DNA from: Lunularia cruciata
Lineage: Eukaryota > Streptophyta > Marchantiopsida > Lunulariales > Lunulariaceae
Reading direction: 5' to 3'
Assembly (NCBI GenBank): GCA_948567375.1
Contig: OX419755.1
Location: forward strand, 21,271,001 to 21,335,000
DNA length: 64,000 bases
Shown here: positions 36,326 through 47,319 of the stretch, piece by piece
Layout of the letters: each line of letters starts with the position of its first letter
Position numbering within the stretch: position 1 is the first letter of the stretch
Notes under the pieces: model-generated
Databases searched by the model: none
Told to the model about the DNA's origin: nothing
The model's input: only the letters and a program-made list of their open reading frames with translations
Program-made: the position numbers and the translations under genes

Positions 36326-38855
36326 CCTGTGTGAAGCAACCTTCTCCTTCTGATCAGAAGAAGACGCCTCAGAATGGTCCTCACGGTCCTCCTCATCTTC
36401 AGGAATGGGATCCGTTAACGCATCTGGATCACCATCCCCACAGCTTACAGTTACATTGTGTTCCCGAAATCCTTATGCGTTTTATTCTCTACGAGTAACG
36501 CTCATTTCAATTATTTCTTCATCGCATACATCGCTCCTACATGTTCTCCTGTTTTTTCTCAAAGCACCCTAAATGGGCAGAAGATGAGAAAACTTCTGTT
36601 TCTGTCTATACGATTGATTACATCCAGATTGGATCAGCCAACTCAGCTTACAGCCAACAAATCGTCACAAATGAATATGGCGACCACCACGGCACCTGTT
36701 GTGTCAAGAGTAAGTGTAAGCTTCCTTTTCCACTTGGGCGGAAGGCCTACGTTTCCGTCGCTCATATCGATAATGATCAAGCGGGAATGGCAGACGTTGC
36801 TGCATTTTTCCCGAACGTGGCCCCTCTTCGAGCACGGAGGTAGGTCATGTCAAAAGATTGTAAGCCATCTCGACGAGAAGGAGTTCTGCAATCAGATAGC
36901 TTCAGGGTCTGATAACAGATTGAAGAGGTGAATACGAGCACTTGCACTGACTTCTCCGTGAGATGGCATCACAGAATGTCTTATCCACTGTGAGATTGCT
37001 TAACATAATCTCTCAAAGCGAAGGTGCTCTGCGGTCAGATACCTTCAAGGAATGATGAGAATTTGGAAAAGTGGACTGCGAGACCTCGCCGCTGAATTTC
37101 GAGTGTCTTGCTGGATTCTCTCTTCTGGTTAAGAAAAGCTGTGCGTGAAAGGGGAAAGGCCTAGTTGAGGGTTTGAGGGTGGATGAGGAAAAAAACAGGA
37201 TCTGATAAAGCATACGGAATTCAATCCCACAATAGAATTCGACGTGGGCTAACACCCGAAAAACTTCCTCTAAGTCAATGCGAAGGTGAGGACCAAACCA
37301 GAACCATCCCACACGCGGAAAGGCGCATCTTGAATGGTTGTCACCCTTTAGCTCACGGTAAACCTTCAGAGCATCCCCTCCAAACATAGAAACATTCAGA
37401 GTTTCAGGATGTCCAAAATAATTTCCTAGTCTTTTCACTTTGCAATCCTCAGAATGAAAATGTCCTTCAGATTTGGGATACCGATTCATAGAACATGGTA
37501 CGCAGAGGTCACCTCACTGTTCCCATTTTTGTCGCCCCATTCTTCCTGAGCGAAATTGAATCCATGTTATCCTAAGGCATGCATTACGTCTAACATGAGC
37601 AAACACCGCATGCACGTACCTGCGAATTCCCGCAGCATGCCCAACATATTTCAGCTCCAGATATTTCTGACTTCTTCCAATTTTCCTCCCATTCGATTCT
37701 ATCATCACCGTTCAATTCGTAACCGATTGCCAAAGTCTCCTCGTACGGATAGCTCCTTCTTCGTGTGGCCCAGCCCCGTACAGTTTCGATTCCTCTCGAT
37801 AACCCAGTGATTCTTCTTCTTCTTCGCCTTCTCCCCTTCTTTCCTCCATTGCGCAACGTTAATCCACTAGCGGCAGCAGCAATTTCAGCAATACTCTCCG
37901 TCGCATTTCCAAATTTCTACTCTGTAGATTACACGCTCATTTCGTGTGACATCTCACTTACAAGAACATGCCATCTCTTCTGTAATCAGAGCATCCAAAT
38001 GCAACAGACCTTCTTGCGATTTTCTTTTTTAGGCCATACACAATCCCAGTTTTACCATGAGTAGGATGAAAAGTCGATTTGGTCAATCTGAAGCAACGGC
38101 ATGATATCCTGCCGTCGTGAAGAAGGTACTAAGCAAATGGTGTGCCAGTCGAAGAGCGTACGATAAGCACATGGTGAAACAAGAGGAGGTGTAGGATTGG
38201 TAATCGGAGGAACTCATTTATACGAACTTGTTTGGTCAAACACAGCTGTAAAATTAAAATTTTGATGTAGTTTAAATGTAGCCCCGGAATAACAAGTTCC
38301 CAAATGTATCGATGAAATTAGATGAAATATAACTGGATCGAGAGAGACTCGAGACGAGCTGTCGTTGGCGAAGATCCTAGCGCAGTTACCAAATGATGGA
38401 ATACCGAACGTAATGTTTCAGATGGGTCGCTCCCTTCGTTCGAAGAGGTTCACAAGAAAGTGGTCTAGACGTGATCCACGAGTACTCGACTCTTTACAGT
38501 CTTGAGATTTGGAGGAGAGTGTTGCTATCGATCCCCAGAATAAAGCGATGATGCTTCTTCCATTTGATCTTGAAGAATCTCATGGGACTTGAGAGGTACT
38601 ATAGCAAGCATTGTGTTTCGAGCTCATTTTCAATAAGAATGCCCATTGTTTTCCTGTGCGGAAAGGGCTGCTTCCGGGGCGTTTCCCCAGAGTGGACACA
38701 GGCCCGACTTCAAGGGAGAAGTTTGGCCGACGATTCATGATCACATGGATAAGCCTCGTCCCATACCTTCCCCCGGTTGCTGCATGGATTCCACTCCAAT
38801 CGAGAGGCCAGCGCTGTCGATTTTCTGAGTTTGGGAGTCTCTAGACAGCTACTCT
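36326..38855. other. Region upstream of the MSL gene, with unassigned minus-strand ORFs
   Basis: Two minus-strand open segments look mildly coding-like. 37,856-37,610 is basic, then acidic and Trp-rich, with ELNGDDRIEWEENWKK and a good GT donor after GNSQ; a short segment EEWGDKNGN may follow at about 37,560-37,530. 37,489-37,013 is 158 codons with no recognisable domain. The WEENW phrasing faintly recalls the Trp-rich starch-binding ESV1/LESV proteins, but the match is too short to assign. Otherwise the stretch would hold the MSL promoter and 5' UTR. Confidence 0.3.
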
Positions 38856-38859
38856 TTCA

Positions 38860-39425
38860 GCTGCAGCATCGCGCACAGCATTCCTATTCCATTTCAAAGG
38901 CAGGAAGATTAGAGACACCAGGACGAAATCCCAGTATATACAAACTAAGAAGTGTCCCCAGATTCGTCGCGCCAGCCCACAAAAGCACTCGAGAGCTACG
39001 AGATGCTGTTGCATGTGTGGTGACAGCAGGGAAGGAGCTTCCAGTGTATTCTTTTCATTCTGAGTGTACTCTTCTTTGTGCACTGCTCCAGCGAACATTC
39101 CGGCTGCACTCACCATAGAATAACAAGACCGTAGATGCGCCCAGAAACCATTTAAACGCCACGCGATTGCCTTCTTTGTAAAGCATGAACCCTATGGCGA
39201 TTCCGCACAATGTTCCAGATTTGCCTGCCAGACGGTGGGCTATACCTGATGCTTGAACCCAATGTTAGTGACAAGGCCATTCCCAACCAAACCTGTCTTT
39301 GCTTCCTACGTATCATTGCTTTGTCTGGGATGACTTCGTTTAGGAGCGATAGCATCACGGATAAGATGCAGTGAAAATGGAAAACAATGCAAAATGCAGG
39401 AACGCAGAAGATTTGCACAGTTGGC
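38860..39425 (-). pseudogene. FTR1: Fungal-type Ftr1 high-affinity iron permease, pseudogene
   Basis: Three minus-strand pieces, in successive frames, follow Ftr1 order. 39,415-39,245: FCVPAFCIVFH, then SVMLSLLNEVIPDKAMIRR and KQRQVWLGMAL, matching the first transmembrane segment and the conserved R.QVW.G. 39,230-39,070: GIAIGFMLYKEGN, FKWFLGASTVLLFY and SAAGMFAGAV, matching the mid-protein helices. 38,970-38,860: IYWDFVLVSLIFLPLKW, matching the last helix. In living Ftr1 proteins the iron-binding REXXE motifs lie in the first part and mid-protein. Here the first is destroyed (HFHC at that place) and the second falls in a deleted segment. At least two frameshifts occur. Ftr1 carries Fe3+ across the plasma membrane with a multicopper oxidase partner; none is seen nearby. 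Confidence 0.65.
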
Positions 39426-39429
39426 TTGA

Positions 39430-42400
39430 TTGCGATTTCGACTTGTTGATTGACTACGTTGATTCTGCAATGCACTTAAACCAAGAAACCTGAATAAAAG
39501 AATGACAATGTTGGGTCAACCTCCTTCTAGAATGGTATCAGATTCAGCACGGAAGTGCAAGCTCCAAGGTACCAGGACTAGAACTTCATTCAGATTGACA
39601 AGACCCAATCTAAGGTAGGTAGTCACCACCGATAGCAGAAGTTGGGGTGAGGAATAATTCGAGAAGAGTCCTATTCATGTCCGTGATCGCCCGAGAGCGA
39701 TATGCATTCAATCTTTGAAGAATAAAGCTTTGGACTGTTTCCACCATGCATACCATAGCAAGGCAGGGAGAATGTCGGACCCAAGCAGATTCAGCTGGCC
39801 ACACTTCCTGCTCATGCCTTGTATAGCTGTTGTTAAGCTGAATTGGTGGAAAATGCTGCAACCGGTTTTTTCTCAATAGTCAACTCCAGACAAAATACAA
39901 GTCTACCAAGCTTATCAACGTTAACGAAACAGGCTCAAATCAAATCGTGTGTCTGAATCCAGACACAGTTTTGGCCTACAGTCCGTTGACTCCTGTTCGG
40001 ATGCTTTTAGGCAGTCTTAGAGCCGCAACGTTTCACAGTGAAGTCTACCTATTCTGAAGCTGTCTGCTCCAAGTACATCCACCATGCACTATCGAGCTCG
40101 ATATAGTCCAATTTGAAGGAGCCTTTGACACCTACCTGGGTGATGCCAGTCTAGTAGAGGCCTGCATTTTGTGATCAGTGATCTGAAACGGAGGTTGAAC
40201 CTTCAAAAAGTGGGCCAGTTGCGTATAATGTGCACCTCGGCACATAATCGGGGATACCAATACAGAAAGTGATGTATTTCTGAAGACAATCATATGCTGA
40301 AAGGAGCAACTTATAGAGCAGCCATTTTTAGTGTCAGCATTGACATAGTGCTGTATAAAAGGTCCAGCAGCAGCACGTTCATAGTCGCCAAGCGAGAGCT
40401 CATTCGGTCTATCAACATGAAGACACTCGTACCGCCAAAAACCAGACAGGCTTGGGTGTTGAATGAGTTAATTCCGCTGCTTGAAACGAAGCACTCGCTG
40501 GTTCGATTCGTGCATAAGTTTGAAATGGTTAATGATGCCTCATACTTAAGTGGAAGTGAGTGCATAAGTACGAAATGGTTGATGATACCTTATACTTAGT
40601 CGGATGTGAGTGTCTTTAAATATGAATCATATGATTCTCCGTCCCTTGATGCCTCTTGTACTAATTTCGAAATCCCTCGTTCATCAAAGTGACAACTAAG
40701 ATACAACCTCGTTTAAATTATTTTGAACAACTTGGACAAATGAAACTATTATATACATTAGTTGCAGATGTTCTGGTCATATGGTCATATTGTGGTCATC
40801 GAAGTTCATTGTGACATTGTGAACATTGTTATACAGTGATATGCCGGATTTGATCTGCAATGAAATTTGAACCAAGTTAATTACACATCAAGATTGGAGA
40901 ACTTGTTCAACATGGGGCACTACCATATATGTATTTGTTTGGTTTTGCCAAGTTAAACTCTAAACTATTGGGAAGTCTTTACCTAGGCCTCCAAAAATAA
41001 AGAGAATTTGCCCCAATCCAATCCATGGGTTCTCCATCCACACAAGAAGACGCAGTATTTCTGCAGCAGAAATGATTGAAGGGCTCAATGATTGTAACAC
41101 CAATTGTCGCCCCTGCCTTTTCATCACTTGAGGGCCCAAAGCTGTCATCTTTCGTGAAAAATAATTTACATCTTGTAAAGATTGTACTAAATTAAAGCTG
41201 AATATGATCATGTTCCTATACTTACTATATGTTTTAGATGTGCATCATTCCTTTCTCACTTCATTTTATTTATTCAAACATAGACCGTATCATTATGACA
41301 AGATAATAAAATAATTAGGTCTATTTTGCCTTGAAACAAAAACGTTTGCTAAGATGGTTTAAGAAAATTTTGTGTCCATAAAAAATTAAAATTGTATCAC
41401 TATGAGATCACATTATTATCTTGTATCTATGATATTTTCTTGCAAATATTGCTTATCCTAAAAATTTCATTATATAGCAAGAAACAAATGGAGAAAAGTA
41501 CAAAGCTAGTAAAATATTATGCCAAGTATTTTATGGATAGTGAAAAGTACTTGAGTATTTTGATTCATCATATTTTGATTGCTACATTGATTTAGCTAAG
41601 ATTTAGCACTTTCTCCTAAAAAATGTTGAAAAATCTTGTCAATTAGATAGTTATATAATGGATGGATTAATTTTCAACCCTTATTTACAAACTAGAACAA
41701 AATTTGGGCTTTCTTGAGAAGGTAGAGACGATTTGACTAATGATACCAAATTCGGGCAGAATTAGAATATAAACCTAAGGTAATATACAATCCAAGTTAA
41801 AAAATGCATAGTTGCAAGCTTACACATGGTTTTAAAATAAAGTTTGAGTGGAAATCGAGATAATTTAAATGGAATTCAGAAATTTTGGGTGGTCTTTTTA
41901 ATTATTTATAGAGGAAAGGCTGTTTATATCCGGACTCTATTAACTTTTGATAATGTATATGCAAATTGACACATAATGCACACTTTGATTTGCGTATTTA
42001 TTATTGGAGGAAAATTAAATCCACAGACCTTTATTTAAATACAGAATTTAAGGTGATTTAGAAAACAAGATTTGTATGTAAGTAAGGAGGACTTTGCTCC
42101 TTTGATGAATGTTTACTTTCACTATGCAAGAAAATCATACATAAAGTAACTTCATCATATTTATAGATTTTAAGAAACTTGATTGATTCTTAAGGACAAC
42201 AAGTTCATTAAATTATATTTTGTTTCTATTTTAATAATTAGATCTTCATGCATTGTAGAAGCATATCATTGGAACACTAAGTTAAGGGGTTTTCACTCTA
42301 CAAATATCATTATAAAATTCAGAAGAAGATTATGAACGGTATCAATGTCACCAACTTGGGAACCAAATTATGTTATATTTGAGTACAAAAATTAGTCCAG

Positions 42401-42860
42401 TTTTTACTATCTGTTTCTTAAATACAACCGTATTCTTGCCATAATTGAGAAAAAGTTAAATAAACTCTTTTTCTGTATTCATTTTAAAACGGTGGCCGGT
42501 AATAGCATCTGACAGTTTTTTAAATCTACCAAATATGCTGCCCCAACATTTGAATGATGAATGAGCCTCACTCAGGCTCAGTCAGCTATTCGTTTGAGAT
42601 CCGAAGTCGATCTTCGAATTTGAATGGGTGTTAAGCGTATTGTTCGAAAGTTGGAACACAAGAGCGCTCAATCCAATGATCGAGCTTGACGAACAGTAAG
42701 AAACTGCTTTAGATTCAAGCTCAAATTTCAAACATGAGCTAGAGGAACGTGTATCATGGGAGATAGACTACTCATCCTTTCGTCAGCAGCGCTGATTGAT
42801 TGTTTAAGACGTCGTTCACGTGGTCATCTTTCGTTAGTTCTTCTGTGAGCGTCCATCACA
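39430..42860. other. Gene-free, mostly AT-rich region
   Basis: No gene can be supported. 40,510-40,609 is a 50-bp tandem duplication ('gtgcataagt(t/a)(t/c)gaaatggtt' twice) which, in frame with a 101-codon ORF (40,294-40,599), gives a repeated peptide without homology. 41,200-42,520 is strongly AT-rich. The last few hundred bases should hold the GDSL promoter. Confidence 0.5.
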
Positions 42861-44917
42861 ATGGGCAGTCTAAGCGGAGCAATCGGAGTAATTACTCTCC
42901 TGTTGCTGTTTCAGTGGAAATGGGGCATCGAAACGGCCCATGGACAGTCCAGTACAGACGCGCATGGCAGATCTAAAGTACCCGCGTTTTACATATTCGG
43001 GGATTCGACTGCTGACAGTGGAAACAATAACAAGATGTACACAATTGCGCGTGCAAATTTTCCTCCTTATGGCCGTGATTTTGACACTCGCCATGCCACG
43101 GGGAGGTTCAGCAATGGGAAGATGACGTCCGACTTCATCAGTAAGTGCCATGCGCTTTAATTTGCAGCTTTCTTTGAAGGGGTGATAGTGCTCCAACAAA
43201 GGAAGGCACAATCGTTGCCCGGTTATTAAGTTCGCGATTTCAGTAGAACCTGCTTTCGATGGATTCCTGCTTAAATGCGTGAGCAGCAGGTGAGAGGTTT
43301 TAGCCTGATTCACCTCTCAAGTCGTAGACACTCACCATCGCTGGAATGTAATGCAGCGGAGTTCTTGCGTGTACCAACCGTGCCGAGTTATTTGAGCCCT
43401 GAGGCTGGTTTGTATCTATATCAAGGAGCCAATTTTGCATCGGCTGGGGCTGGACTTCTCAACAATACTGGCAACATATTGGTACGTACATGCAAATAAA
43501 GGGTCTCCTGTTTCCATGCACCAAATGTCCCGTACATGTGTCACCCGAGGATTACTTTGAGCTGCAGTAAAAATCTCGTCTCAAACAAGATAAATTCCCC
43601 TTTTGTCGCCAGGGCGCAAAGATTTCGCAATGGGAGCAGATCGAACTCTTCTTGGAGAAGAGGAACCACTTGATCGAGTTGCTGGGGAAAGACGGCGCTG
43701 ATTACCATCTGAAAAATGCTCTCTACTACATCGCAACTGGTGGAAACGATTATATTCACAATTGGATCACCAACGATACTGACGCTGCACTACTGCCCCA
43801 CGATGAGTTCAACAGTTTACTCCTCACGACTTTCGAGTCTCAGCTCAAGGTCAGATATACACATACGTGGTTCAGCCCAATCGAGACCTTGAATATTGAG
43901 GAGCCCAATCAGATTCATTGACATTGTTGATTCGATGCGATGGTATGCAGACGCTGTACAATGCGGGAGCCCGCAAGGTTATTGTCCTGGGGATTGGGCC
44001 TGTTGGATGTGCGCCACACTTCTTGTGGGCGAGCAACACCACTACCGGTCAGTGCCTGACAAAGGTGAATAAGTACGTTTCGGAGTACAACGATGGACTT
44101 AGGCAGTTGCTTACCCGCCTCAATCGGCAGAACCATGGAGCGAAGTTCGTGTATCGAGACATTTGGAACATTGTGTACCGGCTGTCCCATTACCCTCTTG
44201 ATTATGGTAAGTGTCGTCCCTCTTTCAATCCTTACCAGGTTTTCCTGAGATATATGTTTCCAAATGTTGAATTTATGTGGGACGAACCGTTGGGACCAAA
44301 TTGTGCATCTAATTTACGCTACTGCTAAAGTTAAGCGAGCAAAATGAAAGAGAGTGCATTCCTTCTTTGGGATAGTGTTATTGGAGTGGATAGTGATTCG
44401 CTTGATGATGGAAACTAGGATGAATAGGTCTACAGGTAGATTCCAAGGTGCGGATAAGCTTGTATTTGTGGAAGCTCCATTCACTTCAGCTAAATCATAG
44501 ACACCAGTTACAATTATCGCGATCCTTCATTGATAATTGATTGATAACCGCACTACTCTTGCAGGCTTTCTGGTTGGAAACACGGCGTGCTGCGGACTTG
44601 GAGCATACGGAGGTGGGGAGAGATGTCTCAGCCCCATAATGGTTTGTCCCAATCCTCCTGATTTCGTCTGGTGGGATGAGTTTCACCCATCTCACAGAGC
44701 TAATTTCATAATTGCTACCCAAATCTGGTCCGGTTTGGATCCTTCAACTACCACGGATATTGCGTTAAGGGAGCTCACGGGCGGCTCCGCCAATTCCAGT
44801 TCAATTAGCCCTGATATTGCTGATATTATTGCGAACACATCGATGCCGAATGTCACCTACAACTTTCCGACGGTACAGCAGCTCGCTAATATCGATCTAG
44901 ATGATAGTTCTACGTAG
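42861..44917 (+). CDS. GDSL-type esterase/lipase, 5 exons, 416 aa
   Basis: This is a member of the plant GDSL (SGNH) family of secreted esterases/lipases; the substrate cannot be told from sequence. Exons 42,861-43,140, 43,357-43,481, 43,613-43,849, 43,951-44,206 and 44,565-44,917 join in frame at GT-AG sites, the typical five-exon layout. A hydrophobic signal peptide (IGVITLLLLFQW) is followed by block I FYIFGDSTADSGNNN with the catalytic Ser. Then come block II GANFASAGAG with the oxyanion Gly, block III TGGNDY with the Asn, and block V DEFHPSHR with the catalytic Asp and His. Each expected catalytic residue is present, so it should be active. The Ser/Asp-rich C-terminal tail after about residue 370 is longer than usual. 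The start is the first ATG before the signal peptide. Confidence 0.93.
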
Positions 44918-47319
44918 ATGACGGGATCCCATCTGCTGTGCTGTGCCCGGAACTCCTCTTGGAACAGGTGCAAAGTCATAGTCGTCTTCATCTATGTTAA
45001 CAGCTTTTTCTTCAGCTTGAAGTGTAAGCTGTGGGCCTTGCAGAGAGCAATCCACATACTCCCAGAACATATCCAAAATAGTAGAGGTGTGCATGTATAG
45101 AGTCACAGACAAAATGTGATAGCTTCTTTCCTTTCGATTTGTGTTTCCATTGAGCCAGCTTTTTCTACTAGTGAAGTATGAGCTGCACCATGGATAGGCT
45201 ACAACTACTCCCACGTTATATACTACACTGCAGACTGTATTATTAGCTTGGTGGGACTGGACGAGGTAGTGACAGTTGTATGTATACCTTTAAGTCATCG
45301 TACCATCTTACCACTCAGTAACATAGGTAGTTAGCATATTTACTCGGAACGTTCCCCACTGCAGAATGCAGGTGAATAGTGAGATACATTCGCTCTCTAC
45401 AATCTTTACCTATTATAGCCAATATACACGTCCAAGCAACCAATCTCACATCTCGTGTTTTAATCTCGATCGAGGTCGGCTCGAAACAAGTGGTGGGTAG
45501 AGCACATCTTTTACTATCTCGTTGGTTTGTTCCCTAGCTTTGTGTTCCCATTCAAATCCAAGTTTGCCTCATTATGTGACTTTTTAGAAGCAGGCGTGGC
45601 TCATCCCTGTACATCGTCAAATTTTCAGTTTGAGTTTTCTCAAATTTTCGGTTTGAAAAAACTCGACCTCAAATTTTCTTGACCTCCATATGATCGTCGA
45701 AAATTAGACCCTAATTCAAGGGGACAGACTTCATTTCCTAAAATGTGTGCACATGTGGGAACATTACGTAAACAGGGCCTACGTTCTCGAGCAAGTGATC
45801 CAGTGTTATCTAAATTGCCAAAAGAAACGAGTTTCTGGGATTGACAGGACAATGAGTTCAGAAGGATGGGACATATACTCTCCCTGTGATTTCCACAAGT
45901 TGGTCTTACATCACATCCACAACGAGAATCAAGCAATCCTTACGTGAGGTGTGTTACGACTAGCAGATGTGAGAGGAAGTTTGGTGCTTTCACGCGCAGC
46001 ATTTTAGTCAAGCCTGGCAAGGGACGAGAAACCCAGTTGCAGGACTGACTCATATTAAACATAGCAGTGAAGGTAGATGGAGTCGTGAACCCAGTTTCTA
46101 GGTACAGGCAAGTCGAGTCCCTGACTTTGCATGCAATGGTTGGAAATTGGAGACCACTTAAGACTACATGAGAGCAACAACAACAACAACAACAACAACA
46201 GAGGAAATCAAATGCATGAGCGCATGCATTAAATGCACAGCATAAATCAACGATTAGTGTATATTCCTGAAAATTCTTGACCAGCAAAATGACATTATAA
46301 GTCGCCCGTACTTACAAAGCACGAGGCTGAGTGAAGGACTAACGGAATCTGATCGCAAAGAGAACAAAGCCCGGTGAGCTGAGCACACAGAAGTAAGGTA
46401 GACAAGTCATTAAGGTCAAAGGTCAGAAATCTGGTGTTTCAAACCACCTTGCAAGCTCTATTACTTGGAGTATGTCTCGATGCTCGATCACGACGAAAGC
46501 ATCGAGATAGTAAAGGATAGTAGATTGCGTCTTTCGCCACATCCTGAGGAATGATGTGCCTGAGGAGTGTGCTGAAAGTTGATCTCTAACTCTATCTCTT
46601 ATTACTCACTAAACCCAATTACTGATAAAGAACATCACACAAGTTTCTTCTGACAATCAAGGAAATGCCAAGTTATCAGCCGATGGTTCCGAATATTTCA
46701 GCACTTTGGAGCAGCCCAAGTGATATGGTTGCTGCATGTAATTTTGATGCGTTTCCTTTCAAACAACCAGTGTCTCACCACCAAGTAAATGACACGTCAT
46801 ACAACCCCTTATCGTACGTGTCAACGGTTACCAGCCGAAGAGGTACCCACTCACCGCTCCGTATCGACACGTTGTCATATAAGCTTCTTTCCGCCACCCA
46901 ACACGTACAGACATCGGATTGGCAGTATACTTGGCACCGCTTCGGGATCAAGCAAAAGAAGACATTTGGCCTCCTGGACACGTGTAGAATAACGCACTAC
47001 TAACCGTATCTTGGTGGGGCACAAGCGCAACTAGCAGATATTGATGGATCCGCTGGTTCCGGTTTTTACATCCACGGACTTAACTTTTCTCCTGTAGATC
47101 GTTGTATTATACCGCGGTTTTCGCATTTTCTTCCAATTTGTTTACTTATCCGCGGGAACAAGTGGGCGGCGAGTTCCATGCCCGACGCGTGCATAAGAGA
47201 TGAGTTCCAACATATGATTAAACATCTGAGAAGCAACGAAGGCTAGATACAAAGTGAAGGGAGTGGCGGGACACGGTGATCTGAACTCTAAGACCTGTCT
47301 GCGCTTGTTTTGAGAAGTA
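44918..47319. other. Intergenic region between GDSL and alpha-amylase
   Basis: It holds the GDSL 3' UTR and the amylase promoter. A (CAA)n microsatellite lies at 46,175-46,200. ORFs of up to 115 codons are not supported by any feature. Confidence 0.55.
46979..46984. promoter_or_regulatory. G-box (CACGTG) upstream of alpha-amylase
   Basis: CACGTG, in the context acacgtgt, lies about 340 bp before the amylase ATG. A further ACGTGTC (ABRE-like) is at about 46,815-46,821. Such ACGT elements bind bZIP/bHLH factors in plants. Regulation of this gene by them is inference from position only. Confidence 0.3.

Noticed and set aside
38777-39118. 113-codon plus-strand ORF
   Set aside because: It is antisense to the Ftr1 relic, whose minus-strand frames match a known family; the plus ORF is a shadow.
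40294-40599. 101-codon plus-strand ORF
   Set aside because: Part of it is a 50-bp tandem duplication in an AT-rich gene desert; no homology recognised.
46175-46200. Poly-Cys stretch in a minus-strand ORF
   Set aside because: It is simply the translation of a (CAA)n microsatellite on the opposite strand.
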